Of a stretch of 64,000 nucleotides of DNA, positions 15,899 to 24,416 are shown piece by piece. Numbering within the stretch: position 1 is the stretch's first letter; each line of letters starts with the position of its first letter. The DNA is from Microbacterium sp. M28 (GTDB taxonomy: Bacteria > Actinomycetota > Actinomycetes > Actinomycetales > Microbacteriaceae). The DNA lies in the NCBI RefSeq assembly GCF_025836995.1, contig NZ_CP107546.1, positions 310,001-374,000 on the forward strand. Direction: 5' to 3'. The translations under genes were made by a program, and so were the position numbers. Below the pieces are notes generated by a model, which worked only from the letters and a program-made list of their open reading frames with translations, searched no databases and was not told where the DNA came from.

Positions 15899-16435
15899 TC
15901 AGCGGGCCGCGCGCCGTGCCCGGTAGGCGGCGACGGCGTTGCGGTTGGTGCAGGTCGTCGAGCAGTACCGCTTGGAGCGGTTGCGGGAGAGGTCGAGCAC
16001 GATCGCGTCGCAGTCGTCGTCGGCGCACACGCCCAAGCGGCCACCTTCGTCCGCACGGATGACGTCGATCAGCGCCATCGCCGTCTCGATCAGGATCCGC
16101 TCCGGCAGCGATCGGTCGTCGGAGACGGCGTGCAGATGCCAGTCCACGTCGCCGTGCCGGATGAGCCGCGCGTTCAGCGGCACGGCGGCGAGGGCGTCGT
16201 TGACGTGTGCGACCATCTCGTCGCGCTCGGCGAGCAGCATCGTCCGCAGTCGAGGACGGAGTGCCCGCACGGCGTCCAGTTCGCGGCCGTCATGATCCAC
16301 CCTGCCGGTGTAGAAGTGCGCCGCGAGGAACGCGTCGAGGTCGCCGCGCGAGGTCAGGGTGTCCGGGTGCTCCGCGCTGTTGGCCAGCTCCACGGCAGCA
16401 CTGAGCGATGCCTCGGTGTCATTGGTGAAGAGCAT
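15899..16435 (-). CDS. CGNR zinc-finger, ABATE-domain protein (putative stress regulator)
   Basis: This 178-residue protein has an N-terminal ABATE-like helical domain (about 1-125). The C-terminal CGNR-type zinc finger carries the Cys pairs in CADDDC and YCSTTCTNR. The final arginines (AAYRARRAAR) suit nucleic-acid contact. It is divergent from the EamA transporter gene with only 39 bp between start codons. This pairing of a CGNR protein and EamA exporter is frequent in actinobacteria and suggests that it controls the exporter. Confidence 0.85.
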   Translation of the reverse strand: MLFTNDTEASLSAAVELANSAEHPDTLTSRGDLDAFLAAHFYTGRVDHDGRELDAVRALRPRLRTMLLAERDEMVAHVNDALAAVPLNARLIRHGDVDWHLHAVSDDRSLPERILIETAMALIDVIRADEGGRLGVCADDDCDAIVLDLSRNRSKRYCSTTCTNRNAVAAYRARRAAR

Positions 16436-16436
16436 G

Positions 16437-16466
16437 TTGACAGCTTACATCGGCCGCGACTAGTGT
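16437..16466 (+). promoter_or_regulatory. Promoter of the EamA gene
   Basis: TTGACA (16437-16442) and TAGTGT (16461-16466) are separated by 18 bp. The predicted start of transcription falls 1-3 bases before ATG 16475, so the message would be essentially leaderless. The -35 abuts the start codon of the divergent CGNR gene, so a protein bound here would affect both. Confidence 0.7.
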
Positions 16467-16474
16467 CATCGACC

Positions 16475-17446
16475 ATGAGGGCAATGACCAATGACGTGAC
16501 GCGTCGCTCGCAGGTCGGCATCGGACTGGTGGTCGCGATCGGGGCCGCCTTCTCGTTCGGGATGTCCGGCGCGTGGGCGCGCGGGCTGATCGATGCCGGA
16601 TGGACGCCCGGCGCGGCGGTGACCGCTCGTGTCTGGGTCGGTGCGCTCATCCTTCTCGTACCGGCCCTGTTGGCGCTGCGAGGGCGCTGGGATTCGGTCC
16701 GCCGCAACGCCGGCATGGTGCTCGCCTACGGCATCCTCGCCGTCGCCGCCACGCAGCTCTTCTACTTCCAGGCCGTCGCACGGATGGATGTCGGCATCGC
16801 GCTGCTGATCGAGTACACCGCCCCGATCGCCGTGGTCCTGTGGCTCTGGATCCGTCGGGGGGAGCGGCCGACGCGGCGCAGCATCCTCGGCGCCGCGATC
16901 GCCTTCGTCGGACTGGTCCTGATGCTCGACGTGATCACGGGGGCCACGGCCGACGTGATCGGGATCCTCTGGGCGCTCGGGGCGATGGTCGGAGCGGCGA
17001 GCTACTTCCTGCTGTCCGCGCAGCGGGACACCGGGATCCCGCCGGTCGCACTGGCCGGGCTCGGGCTGCTGCTGGGGGCCATCGCGCTGTCGCTCGCCGG
17101 GCTGGTCGGCGTGCTGCCGATGGTCTGGGCCACCGGCGACATCGCCTACCGTTTCGGCACCGTGCCGTGGTTCATCCCGGTCCTCGCGATCGGACTCGGT
17201 GCGACCGCCGTGGCCTACGTCCTCGGAATCGTGTCGACCCGGATGCTGGGGTCGCGGCTGGCTTCGTTCGTCGCGCTCGCCGAGGTCGTCGCGGCGATGC
17301 TCTTCGGATGGCTGCTGCTCGGCCAGCTCCCCGATCTCCTGCAGGGCATCGGCGCCGCCCTGGTGCTGGCGGGCGTGGTCGTGGTGAAGCTCGGCGAGCC
17401 GGCGGCAGCCGAGTTGGTCGAGCCGCTCCCGGAACGCGCGATCTGA
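16475..17446 (+). CDS. EamA/DMT-family transporter (drug/metabolite exporter)
   Basis: This 323-residue protein has ten predicted membrane segments in two EamA repeats (about 20-145 and 165-305). The second repeat contains LGIVSTRMLGSRLASFVALAEVVAAML, split here only for reading, with the conserved Pro/Gly-rich last helix LLLGQLPDLLQGIGAALVLAG. The ATG at 16475 follows a good promoter; ATG 16484 is an alternative. Family members export amino acids or metabolites such as threonine and homoserine. No substrate can be named. Confidence 0.85.
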   Translation: MRAMTNDVTRRSQVGIGLVVAIGAAFSFGMSGAWARGLIDAGWTPGAAVTARVWVGALILLVPALLALRGRWDSVRRNAGMVLAYGILAVAATQLFYFQAVARMDVGIALLIEYTAPIAVVLWLWIRRGERPTRRSILGAAIAFVGLVLMLDVITGATADVIGILWALGAMVGAASYFLLSAQRDTGIPPVALAGLGLLLGAIALSLAGLVGVLPMVWATGDIAYRFGTVPWFIPVLAIGLGATAVAYVLGIVSTRMLGSRLASFVALAEVVAAMLFGWLLLGQLPDLLQGIGAALVLAGVVVVKLGEPAAAELVEPLPERAI

Positions 17447-17450
17447 CCGC

Positions 17451-17520
17451 TGTGCGTATACGGTGAGTGGGCGATTCGAGGGTCAGGCCCCCGTCCTGCT
17501 CGGTTTGTGTATACGATAGC
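17451..17520 (+). promoter_or_regulatory. Two GTATAC operators and promoter before the methylcitrate operon
   Basis: GTATAC palindromes occur at 17456-17461 (context TGCGTATACGGT) and 17509-17514 (context TGTGTATACGAT), 53 bp apart. The second overlaps TACGAT (17512-17517), a -10 box whose start point would fall on ATG 17524, giving a leaderless message. GntR-family regulators often bind short AT-centred palindromes of this sort, so the product of the first gene is the likely ligand. Confidence 0.55.
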
Positions 17521-17523
17521 GGC

Positions 17524-18168
17524 ATGCGAGCAAGCGACCGGGCATACGCCGCGCTCCTGGAGGAGATCCAGTCCGGAGCGCTGGCGCCGGGAACCGTGCT
17601 GGCCGAAAGCGACCAGGCAGCGCGCCTCGGCGTGAGCCGCACGCCGATGCGGGAGGCGCTGCAGCAGCTGATGCTCGACGGGCTCGTCGTCCAGCAGTCG
17701 CCCAGGGTGACCGTCGTCTCCGCCGTCGACGTCGACGACATCCGCTCGCTGTTCGAGACCCGAAGGGCACTCGAGGAGTCCGCGGCCCGCCTGGCCGCTC
17801 AGCGCGGTGACACCGAGGTCTTCGCGGCGCTCGCCGCCGAGTTCGCCCGCGTCGACCTCACCGCGGCCTCCGGTAAGGACGACTACTACGCGCTCATCGC
17901 CCGTCTCGACCGTGCCGTCGACCTGGCCGTGGCCAACGACTACATGGACGCGGCGCTGCGCACGATCCGCACGCACCTGGTCCGCGTGCGCCGCATGGCC
18001 CGAGACAAGCCGGAGCGCCTGGCCGCTTCCGTCGGCGAGCACCGTCTCATCGCCGAGGCGCTCGCCGATCGCGACGGCGAACTCGCCGCCCATGCGACGC
18101 ACGTGCATCTGCGCAACGCCCTCACCAGCATCCTCGAATCCCTGATCGACACCGAAGGACAGTCATGA
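17524..18168 (+). CDS. GntR-family regulator of the 2-methylcitrate operon (FCD type)
   Basis: The protein is 214 residues. Its N-terminal winged helix (about 3-66) contains [20 protein letters not shown], and the FCD-type helical domain is at about 75-205. The start at ATG 17524 follows the -10 box directly; the in-frame upstream extension lies in the operator region and was rejected. Its stop overlaps the prpD start (ATG 18165), so regulator and enzymes form one operon. It probably senses a methylcitrate-cycle intermediate such as 2-methylcitrate or propionyl-CoA; the ligand is inference. Confidence 0.88.
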   Translation: MRASDRAYAALLEEIQSGALAPGTVLAESDQAARLGVSRTPMREALQQLMLDGLVVQQSPRVTVVSAVDVDDIRSLFETRRALEESAARLAAQRGDTEVFAALAAEFARVDLTAASGKDDYYALIARLDRAVDLAVANDYMDAALRTIRTHLVRVRRMARDKPERLAASVGEHRLIAEALADRDGELAAHATHVHLRNALTSILESLIDTEGQS

Positions 18169-19691
18169 CCGTCACCCACCACGTCCGCGTCCACCGCTCC
18201 GAGGAGGAGCTCCCCCGCGAGGAGCAGCTGGCCTGGCGGATCGCCGAAGTCGCCGCCGATCCGGCCGAGGTCGAGGCAGACGTCGTCGACATGATCATCA
18301 ACCGCATCATCGACAACGCGTCGGTGGCCGCGGCATCCCTCACCAGGGCGCCGATCGTCGCGGCGCGCGACCAGGCGTTCAGCCACCCCGTCTCGTCCGG
18401 CGGGCAGGGCGCGACCGTGTTCGGCGCCGCGCTGGATCGCCGCACGAGCCCGGAGTGGGCGGCGTGGGCCAACGGCGTGGGCGTGCGCGAGCTCGACTAC
18501 CACGACACGTTCCTCGCGGCCGAATACTCGCACCCCGGTGACAACATCCCGCCGATCCTCGCGGTCGCCCAGCACGTCGGATGCGATGGTCGGGCGCTGG
18601 TCCGCGGCATCGCGACCGGTTACGAGATCCAGGTCGACCTCGTGAAGGCGATCTCCCTGCACAAGCACAAGATCGACCACGTCGCCCACCTGGGGCCGGC
18701 CGCCGCCGCGGGCATCGGCACCCTGCTCGGACTCGACGTCGAGACGATCTACCAGGCGGTCGGCCAGGCGCTGCACACCACGACCGCCACGCGCCAGAGC
18801 CGCAAGGGCGAGATCTCGACGTGGAAGGCGCACGCGCCGGCCTTCGCCGGCAAGATGGCGGTCGAAGCCGTCGACCGTGCCATGCGCGGTCAGACCTCGC
18901 CGTCGCCGATCTATGAAGGCGAGGACGGCGTCATCGCCTGGATGCTGGACGGCAAGGACGCCTCCTACGATGTGCCGCTGCCGGCGGCCGGCGAGGCCAA
19001 GCGCGCGATCCTCGACACGTATACGAAGGAGCACTCCGCGGAGTACCAGGCGCAGGCGTGGATCGACCTCGCCCGCAAGCTGCACCGCGAGCACCCGGAG
19101 CTCGCCGATCCGGCGAACGTCACGTCGATCGTGCTGCACACCAGTCACCACACGCACTACGTGATCGGCTCCGGCGCCAACGACCCCCAGAAGTACGACC
19201 CGACGGCGTCGCGGGAGACCCTCGATCACTCGATCCCGTACATCTTCGCGGTCGCGCTGCAGGACGGTGCGTGGCACCACGTCGACTCGTACCTGCCCTC
19301 GCGCGCAGCTCGGCAGGACACGGTCGCGCTGTGGCACAAGATCACCACGGCGGAGGATGCCGAGTGGACCCGCCGCTACCACTCGATCGATCCGGCGGAG
19401 AAGGCCTTCGGCGGGCGCGTCGAGATCGCCCTCACGGACGGCTCGACGATCGTCGAGGAGATCGCCGTCGCCGACGCGCACCCGCTCGGCGCCCGCCCGT
19501 TCGCCCGCGCGGACTACATCGCGAAGTTCCGTCTGCTCGCCGAACCCGTGCTCGACGCGGCCGAGATCGATCGCTTCCTCGAGCTCGTGCAGCGCCTTCC
19601 CGAGCTGAGCGCCGCCGAGGTCGGCGAGCTGTCGATCATCGCGCGCCCCGGCATCCTCGCCGCCGAGCCCACCACGAAGGGCCTGTTCTGA
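18165..19691 (+). CDS. prpD: 2-methylcitrate dehydratase (PrpD/MmgE family)
   Basis: The protein is 508 residues, the normal length for PrpD. Family motifs include [20 protein letters not shown], the stretch ending [26 protein letters not shown], and the helical lid with [19 protein letters not shown]. The enzyme dehydrates 2-methylcitrate to 2-methyl-cis-aconitate in the cytosolic pathway that turns propionyl-CoA into pyruvate and succinate. The gene overlaps the GntR stop by 4 bp. The following TGATG begins a tiny ORF that leads into prpB. Confidence 0.95.
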   Translation: MTVTHHVRVHRSEEELPREEQLAWRIAEVAADPAEVEADVVDMIINRIIDNASVAAASLTRAPIVAARDQAFSHPVSSGGQGATVFGAALDRRTSPEWAAWANGVGVRELDYHDTFLAAEYSHPGDNIPPILAVAQHVGCDGRALVRGIATGYEIQVDLVKAISLHKHKIDHVAHLGPAAAAGIGTLLGLDVETIYQAVGQALHTTTATRQSRKGEISTWKAHAPAFAGKMAVEAVDRAMRGQTSPSPIYEGEDGVIAWMLDGKDASYDVPLPAAGEAKRAILDTYTKEHSAEYQAQAWIDLARKLHREHPELADPANVTSIVLHTSHHTHYVIGSGANDPQKYDPTASRETLDHSIPYIFAVALQDGAWHHVDSYLPSRAARQDTVALWHKITTAEDAEWTRRYHSIDPAEKAFGGRVEIALTDGSTIVEEIAVADAHPLGARPFARADYIAKFRLLAEPVLDAAEIDRFLELVQRLPELSAAEVGELSIIARPGILAAEPTTKGLF

Positions 19692-19738
19692 TGTCTGCCC
19701 GCCGGACCGAGTCCGAGAAGATGCGGGGAGGCCTCTGA
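19691..19738 (+). CDS. 15-codon mini-ORF bridging prpD and prpB
   Basis: ATG 19691 overlaps the prpD stop as TGATG (19689-19693). The ORF encodes [15 protein letters not shown] and ends with a TGA (19736-19738) that again overlaps the prpB start as TGATG. It sits in the only gap of this otherwise overlapping operon, and contains the GGGGAGG ribosome site for prpB. It may keep ribosomes on the message between the two genes. It may equally be chance; no protein role is claimed. Confidence 0.3.
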   Translation: MSARRTESEKMRGGL

Positions 19739-20640
19739 TGCTGTACTCCACGACCACCCCGGCAGAGAAGCGGCGGCTGTTCCGCGAGCGCCTGACTTCG
19801 GGTGAACTGCTGCGCTTCCCGGGTGCGTTCAATCCGCTGAGCGCCCGGCTGATCGAGCAGAAGGGGTTCGACGGCGTCTACATCTCGGGCGCCGTCCTGT
19901 CGGCGGACCTCGGGCTCCCCGACATCGGCCTCACCACGCTCACCGAGGTCGCCGGTCGGGCGCAGCAGATCGCGCGGATGACGGAGCTGCCCGCGATCGT
20001 CGACGCCGACACCGGCTTCGGCGAGCCGATGAACGTGGCCCGCACCATCCAGACCCTCGAGGATGCCGGGCTCGCCGGCACCCACATCGAGGACCAGGTC
20101 AATCCCAAGCGGTGCGGTCACCTCGACGGCAAGGCCGTCGTGGACGAGGACACCGCCATCAAGCGCATCCGGGCCGCAGCCGACGCCCGTCGGGACGAGA
20201 ACTTCCTCATCATGGCTCGGACCGACATCCGGGCCGTCGAAGGGCTGGAGGCGGCGATCGAACGCGCCAAGGCGCTGGTGGATGCCGGTGCCGACGCGAT
20301 CTTCCCCGAGGCCATGCGCGACCTCGGCGAGTTCGAGGCGATGGCCACGGCGCTGGACGTGCCGATCCTCGCCAACATGACCGAGTTCGGCAAGTCCGAG
20401 CTGTTCTCCACCGATCAGCTGCGCGACGCAGGGGTCAACATCGTCATCTGGCCGGTGTCGCTGCTGCGCATCGCGATGGGTGCGGCCGGCCGCGCACTCG
20501 ATACGCTGAACGAGGAGGGGCACCTCACCTCGAAGCTGGGGGAGATGCAGCACCGCGCCGACCTCTACGACCTGATCGACTACGAGTCGTACAACCACTT
20601 CGACTCCGGCGTCTTCAACTTCACCATCGAGCACCCGTGA
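19738..20640 (+). CDS. prpB: Methylisocitrate lyase
   Basis: This 300-residue protein belongs to the isocitrate lyase/PEP mutase superfamily. The Mg-binding acidic motif is VDADTGFGEPMNVART, and the active-site loop KRCGH is in VNPKRCGHLDGK. NMTEFGKSELFSTDQL is typical of PrpB rather than isocitrate lyase, and the length fits. It cleaves 2-methylisocitrate to pyruvate and succinate. The start is coupled to the preceding mini-ORF through TGATG. Confidence 0.95.
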   Translation: MLYSTTTPAEKRRLFRERLTSGELLRFPGAFNPLSARLIEQKGFDGVYISGAVLSADLGLPDIGLTTLTEVAGRAQQIARMTELPAIVDADTGFGEPMNVARTIQTLEDAGLAGTHIEDQVNPKRCGHLDGKAVVDEDTAIKRIRAAADARRDENFLIMARTDIRAVEGLEAAIERAKALVDAGADAIFPEAMRDLGEFEAMATALDVPILANMTEFGKSELFSTDQLRDAGVNIVIWPVSLLRIAMGAAGRALDTLNEEGHLTSKLGEMQHRADLYDLIDYESYNHFDSGVFNFTIEHP

Positions 20641-20660
20641 ACGTGGCAAAGGAGCAGGAC

Positions 20661-21788
20661 ATGGCAGACACCGAGATCCGCAAGGGCCTGGCCGGTGTGG
20701 TCGTCGACACGACCGCGATCAGCAAGGTCAATCCGGAGACGAACAGCCTGCTCTACCGCGGGTATCCGGTGCAGGAGCTGGCCGCGACGCAGCCGTTCGA
20801 GGCCGTCGCCTACCTGCTCTGGAACGGTGACCTTCCGGATGCCGAGCAGCTGGCGGAGTTCCGCGCGACCGAGCGCGCCCATCGCGCGCTGACCGACCAG
20901 GTCAAGGCGACGATCGATCTGGTCCCGCTCGAGGCGCACCCGATGGACGAGGTGCGCACAGCCGTCAGTGTCATCGGCGCGACGGACGCCGCCGGTTCCG
21001 CATTGGACGCGCAGGCGAGCCCGGAGGAGAACCTCTTGCGCAGCATCCGCCTGTTCGCAGCGCTCCCCGCGATCGTCGCCTACGGCCAGCGCCGTCGGCG
21101 AGGCCAGGAGCCGGTCGCTCCGCGCGACGACCTGGACTACTCCGCGAACTTCCTCTGGATGACGTTCGGCGAGCTGCCCGACCCGGTCGTCGTCGATGCG
21201 TTCAACCGTTCGATGATCCTGTACGCGGAGCACTCCTTCAACGCGTCGACGTTCGCGGCGCGCGTCATCACGTCGACGCTGAGTGATCTCTACTCGGCCG
21301 TCGTCGGCGCCATCGGTGCGCTCAAAGGCCCGCTGCACGGCGGCGCGAACGAGGCGGTGCTGCACATCTTCGACGAGATCGGCGACGCCTCGAACGTCAC
21401 GGAATGGCTGGATGCCGCGCTCGCCGAGAAGCGCAAGATCATGGGCTTCGGACACCGGGTGTACAAGAGCGGCGACTCGAGGGTGCCGACCATGAAGGCA
21501 GCGCTCGACACCCTGGTCGAGCACTACGGACGCGACGACGTCGCCGCACTGTACGACTCGCTGGAGCAGGAGTTCGTCGCACGCAAGGGCATCTACCCGA
21601 ACCTGGACTACCCGTCCGGCCCGGCGTACAACCTCATCGGATTCGACACGCTCACGTTCACTCCGCTGTTCGTCGCCGCTCGCGTGACGGGCTGGACCGC
21701 CCACGTCATCGAGCAGGCGGGCGCCAACGCGCTGATCCGCCCGCTGTCGGCCTACGATGGGCCCGAGGAGCGGCACGTCGCGCTCTGA
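20661..21788 (+). CDS. prpC: 2-methylcitrate synthase / citrate synthase family
   Basis: This 375-residue protein is the short type I citrate synthase. It carries the catalytic His regions YAEHSFNASTF and LHGGANEAVLH, then FGHRVYKSGDSR and the Asp-containing GFDTLTFTPLF segment. Short chain length and position after prpD and prpB identify it as 2-methylcitrate synthase, condensing propionyl-CoA with oxaloacetate. Some such enzymes also make citrate. ATG 20661 has AAAGGAG upstream; a GTG overlapping the prpB stop is a less likely start. Confidence 0.92.
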   Translation: MADTEIRKGLAGVVVDTTAISKVNPETNSLLYRGYPVQELAATQPFEAVAYLLWNGDLPDAEQLAEFRATERAHRALTDQVKATIDLVPLEAHPMDEVRTAVSVIGATDAAGSALDAQASPEENLLRSIRLFAALPAIVAYGQRRRRGQEPVAPRDDLDYSANFLWMTFGELPDPVVVDAFNRSMILYAEHSFNASTFAARVITSTLSDLYSAVVGAIGALKGPLHGGANEAVLHIFDEIGDASNVTEWLDAALAEKRKIMGFGHRVYKSGDSRVPTMKAALDTLVEHYGRDDVAALYDSLEQEFVARKGIYPNLDYPSGPAYNLIGFDTLTFTPLFVAARVTGWTAHVIEQAGANALIRPLSAYDGPEERHVAL

Positions 21789-21803
21789 CGCATCAGAACG
21801 TCT

Positions 21804-21817
21804 CTACAACGTTGTAG
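21804..21817 (+). promoter_or_regulatory. Operator CTACAACGTTGTAG before LacI-1
   Basis: A perfect 14-bp palindrome, 25 bp before ATG 21843, overlaps TAGACT (21815-21820), a plausible -10. The same palindrome recurs at 22922-22935 and, as 12 bp, at 44911-44922. This indicates autoregulation of the LacI gene that follows. Confidence 0.8.
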
Positions 21818-21842
21818 ACTGACGCTGAAGAGGGGTGGGATC

Positions 21843-22859
21843 ATGGCCGCGACGCTGCACGACGTCGCGAGACTCGCGGGAGTCTCGATCAAGACGGTGT
21901 CGAACGTCATCAACGACTATCCGCATATTCGTCCGACGACCAGGGAGAAGGTCGAAGAGGCGATCAAGGAGCTCGGCTACACCCCGAACCTGACGGCTCG
22001 CAACCTGCGCTCGGGGCGCACCGGCGCGATCGCGCTGGCGCTGCCTGACCTGAGTCTGGCCTATTTCGGCGAGCTCGCCGCGCAGGTGATCCACGAGGCC
22101 GAGGCGGCCGGCGTCGTCGTCCTCGTCGAGCAGACGGGTGCTGATAGAGATCGGGAGATGGACCTGCTGCGCAGCCCGCGGCTCAAGCTGACCGACGGGC
22201 TGATCTTCAGCCCGTTGGGCATGGGGCAGGAGGATGTAGCCGCGCTCGAGGTCTCGTATCCGATGGTGCTCCTCGGTGAGCGCATCTTCAACGGACCGAC
22301 CGATCATGTGACCATGCGCAACGTCGAGGCCGCGAAGGCAGCGACCGAGTATCTGTTGCGTGCCGGCCGACGCCGCATCGCCGTCGTCGGCGCGCACGAG
22401 GGAGAGGTCATCGGGTCGGCGGCGTTGCGTCTGCAGGGCTATCGGGAGGCGCTGGCGGATGCCGGCATCCCGTACGACGATTCGATCGTCGGCTACACGA
22501 CGCTCTGGCATCGGGCGAACGGCGCCGATTCGATGCGCGAACTGCTGGCCAGAGGTGTCGAGTTCGACGCGGTCTTCGGGTTGAACGACACCCTGGCGCT
22601 CGGCGCCATGCGCGTCCTGCAGGAGGCGGGTCGGCGGGTCCCCGACGACGTCGCCGTGGTCGGCTTCGACGGTCTCGACGAGGCCGAGTACTCGATCCCC
22701 TCGCTGACGACCGTCGATCCCGGACGCGAGTGGATCGCGAAGGCGGCGGTGAAGACGCTGCTCGAACGCATCGGTGCCGGCGACGACAAGCCCGCCCCTC
22801 GGACCCTCCTGGCCGACTTCCGGATGCTCGAGCGCGAGTCGGCTCCGGCCGCGCGATAA
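21843..22859 (+). CDS. LacI-family regulator of arabinan locus 1 (LacI-1)
   Basis: The protein is 338 residues. The DNA-binding head is at 3-50, with LHDVARLAGVSIKTVSNVIN and the hinge NLTARNLRSGRTGAIAL. The sugar-binding domains, about 60-330, end in DDVAVVGFDGLDEAEYSIPSLTTV. The recognition helix has K-T-V-S-N, as does LacI-2 (44874). Its own promoter and that of the importer downstream share CTACAACGTTGTAG. From context the inducer is probably L-arabinose or an arabino-oligosaccharide. Confidence 0.9.
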   Translation: MAATLHDVARLAGVSIKTVSNVINDYPHIRPTTREKVEEAIKELGYTPNLTARNLRSGRTGAIALALPDLSLAYFGELAAQVIHEAEAAGVVVLVEQTGADRDREMDLLRSPRLKLTDGLIFSPLGMGQEDVAALEVSYPMVLLGERIFNGPTDHVTMRNVEAAKAATEYLLRAGRRRIAVVGAHEGEVIGSAALRLQGYREALADAGIPYDDSIVGYTTLWHRANGADSMRELLARGVEFDAVFGLNDTLALGAMRVLQEAGRRVPDDVAVVGFDGLDEAEYSIPSLTTVDPGREWIAKAAVKTLLERIGAGDDKPAPRTLLADFRMLERESAPAAR

Positions 22860-22875
22860 CGATTCGACCGCGCGA

Positions 22876-22935
22876 TTGACAATCGTTCGGTGCGGGTTCA
22901 CAATGATTTCTACAACGTTTACTACAACGTTGTAG
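22876..22935 (+). promoter_or_regulatory. Promoter and tandem operators of arabinan importer 1
   Basis: TTGACA (22876-22881) and CACAAT (22899-22904) are 17 bp apart. Directly downstream come CTACAACGTT (22910-22919, a half-site with degraded partner) and the perfect CTACAACGTTGTAG (22922-22935), with centres 12 bp apart. A repressor bound there would block clearance from the promoter. The binding-protein ATG is at 23016, leaving a leader of about 100 nt. Confidence 0.8.
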
Positions 22936-23015
22936 ATCGATTGGGAATCGCACCGTGCTCACCAGCGGGAGCGCGCGAGGCGACATCGAAGTCAGCCCCG
23001 AGAGGACACAGCACA

Positions 23016-24335
23016 ATGAAGTCACGAATTCTGGCCGGAGTCGGCATCGCAGCCCTCGCGGCCACCGCCCTGACCGGCTGCGCCGGCGGCAGCAGTCACG
23101 CCGCGAGCAATGAGATCACCTTCATGTTCCGCGGCAACGACGCGGAGAAGGAGGCGTACACGGCCGCCATCAAGCAGTTCGAGAAGGACCACGACGCCAA
23201 GGTCAAGATCATCATGACCACGGCCGACGACTACTCGACCAAGCTCAAGGCGGCCATCACAGGCAAGCAGATCCCCGACGTCTTCTACATCGACCCCGGC
23301 AGCGTCCAGGCGTATGTCAAGTCGGGCATCGTCAAGGACATCACCGAGGCCGTCGAGGCGGATGTCGACCTCGACAACCTCTGGCAGTACGGTGTCGACA
23401 GCTACCGCTTCGACGGCCAGCTCATGGGCCAGGGCGCGATCTACGCGATGCCCAAGGACATCGGTCCCTTCTCGTTCGGCTACAACAAGACCATGTTCGA
23501 GGCCGCGGGTGTCCCGCTGCCTGACAAGGACGAGCCGTACACCCTGGACGAGTTCGTCGACGTCGCCAAGAAGCTGACGCTCGACACCAACGGAGACGGC
23601 ACGCTGGACCAGTGGGGCACCGGACTGAACGTCCAGTGGAACCTGCAGCCCTTCGTGTGGTCGAACGGCGGCGACTGGCTGAACGAGGACCGCACCGAGG
23701 TCACCGTCGACGAGCCCGAGTTCGTCGAGGCGCTGCAGTGGTTCGCCGACCTGTCGCTGGTCGAAGGCGTCACCCCGTCGACCTCGGACGCGCAGACGCT
23801 GGACACCTACCAGCGCTGGATGCAGGGACAGATCGGATTCTTCCCGGTCGGCCCGTGGGACGTGCCCACCTACGAGACGCTCGACTTCGAGTGGGACCTG
23901 ATCCCCTATCCGGTCGGTTCCACCGGAGAGCCGGCCAGCTGGATCGGCACGCTCGGCATCGCCGTCTCCGAGACGACGAAGAACGCCGACCTCGCCACCG
24001 AGCTCGCGATCTACCTCTCCACCGACGCGACCGCGCAGCAGTCGCTGGTCGATGCGGGCGTGCAGATCCCGAACCTCATCGACATGGCAGACGAGTGGGT
24101 GGCCTCCAGCACGCTGCCCCCGGCGAACAAGCAGGAGTTCCTCGACGTCGCGCAGGACTACGGTCGAGCGCTGCCGGCGAACACGACGTACAGCGCCGAG
24201 TGGTACGACGAGCTGTTCAAGAACATCCAGCCCGTGCTCGACGGCGACCAGACGGCGGAGGAGTACCTCAAGGAGGTCCAGCCGCGCATGCAGGAGCTGC
24301 TCGACAAGGCGAACGCGGACGCCGGAATCGGCTGA
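23016..24335 (+). CDS. Arabino-oligosaccharide-type binding lipoprotein (CUT1)
   Basis: The 439-residue protein has a signal peptide and lipobox TALTGC. A family-1 binding fold follows (IPDVFYIDPGSVQAYVKSG, FSFGYNKTMFEAAGVP, WGTGLNVQWNLQPFVWSNGG, GQIGFFPVGPWDVP). It heads an operon with two permeases, a cytosolic GH43 and DUF624, which points to uptake of arabinan fragments. The promoter carries two LacI-1 type operators. A hairpin follows the stop codon. Confidence 0.9.
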   Translation: MKSRILAGVGIAALAATALTGCAGGSSHAASNEITFMFRGNDAEKEAYTAAIKQFEKDHDAKVKIIMTTADDYSTKLKAAITGKQIPDVFYIDPGSVQAYVKSGIVKDITEAVEADVDLDNLWQYGVDSYRFDGQLMGQGAIYAMPKDIGPFSFGYNKTMFEAAGVPLPDKDEPYTLDEFVDVAKKLTLDTNGDGTLDQWGTGLNVQWNLQPFVWSNGGDWLNEDRTEVTVDEPEFVEALQWFADLSLVEGVTPSTSDAQTLDTYQRWMQGQIGFFPVGPWDVPTYETLDFEWDLIPYPVGSTGEPASWIGTLGIAVSETTKNADLATELAIYLSTDATAQQSLVDAGVQIPNLIDMADEWVASSTLPPANKQEFLDVAQDYGRALPANTTYSAEWYDELFKNIQPVLDGDQTAEEYLKEVQPRMQELLDKANADAGIG

Positions 24336-24353
24336 CCGGTCGACGCCCGACTG

Positions 24354-24383
24354 CCTCGGGGTCGGCGCCAGCCGGCCCCGAGG
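24354..24383 (+). terminator. Intra-operon hairpin after binding-protein gene
   Basis: CCTCGGGGTCGG (24354-24365) and CCGGCCCCGAGG (24372-24383) pair over 12 bp with one G-U and a 6-nt loop, 19 bp after the stop. It is probably a leaky terminator or 3' stability element, as at 9141, 34521 and 58173. Confidence 0.6.
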
Positions 24384-24416
24384 TCCAATCCGCCCGTCCT
24401 GAACCCTGAGGTGACC

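Noticed and set aside
17940..19832. 630-codon minus-strand frame opposite the prp genes
   Set aside because: Antisense of prpD and its neighbours, with no independent evidence of coding.
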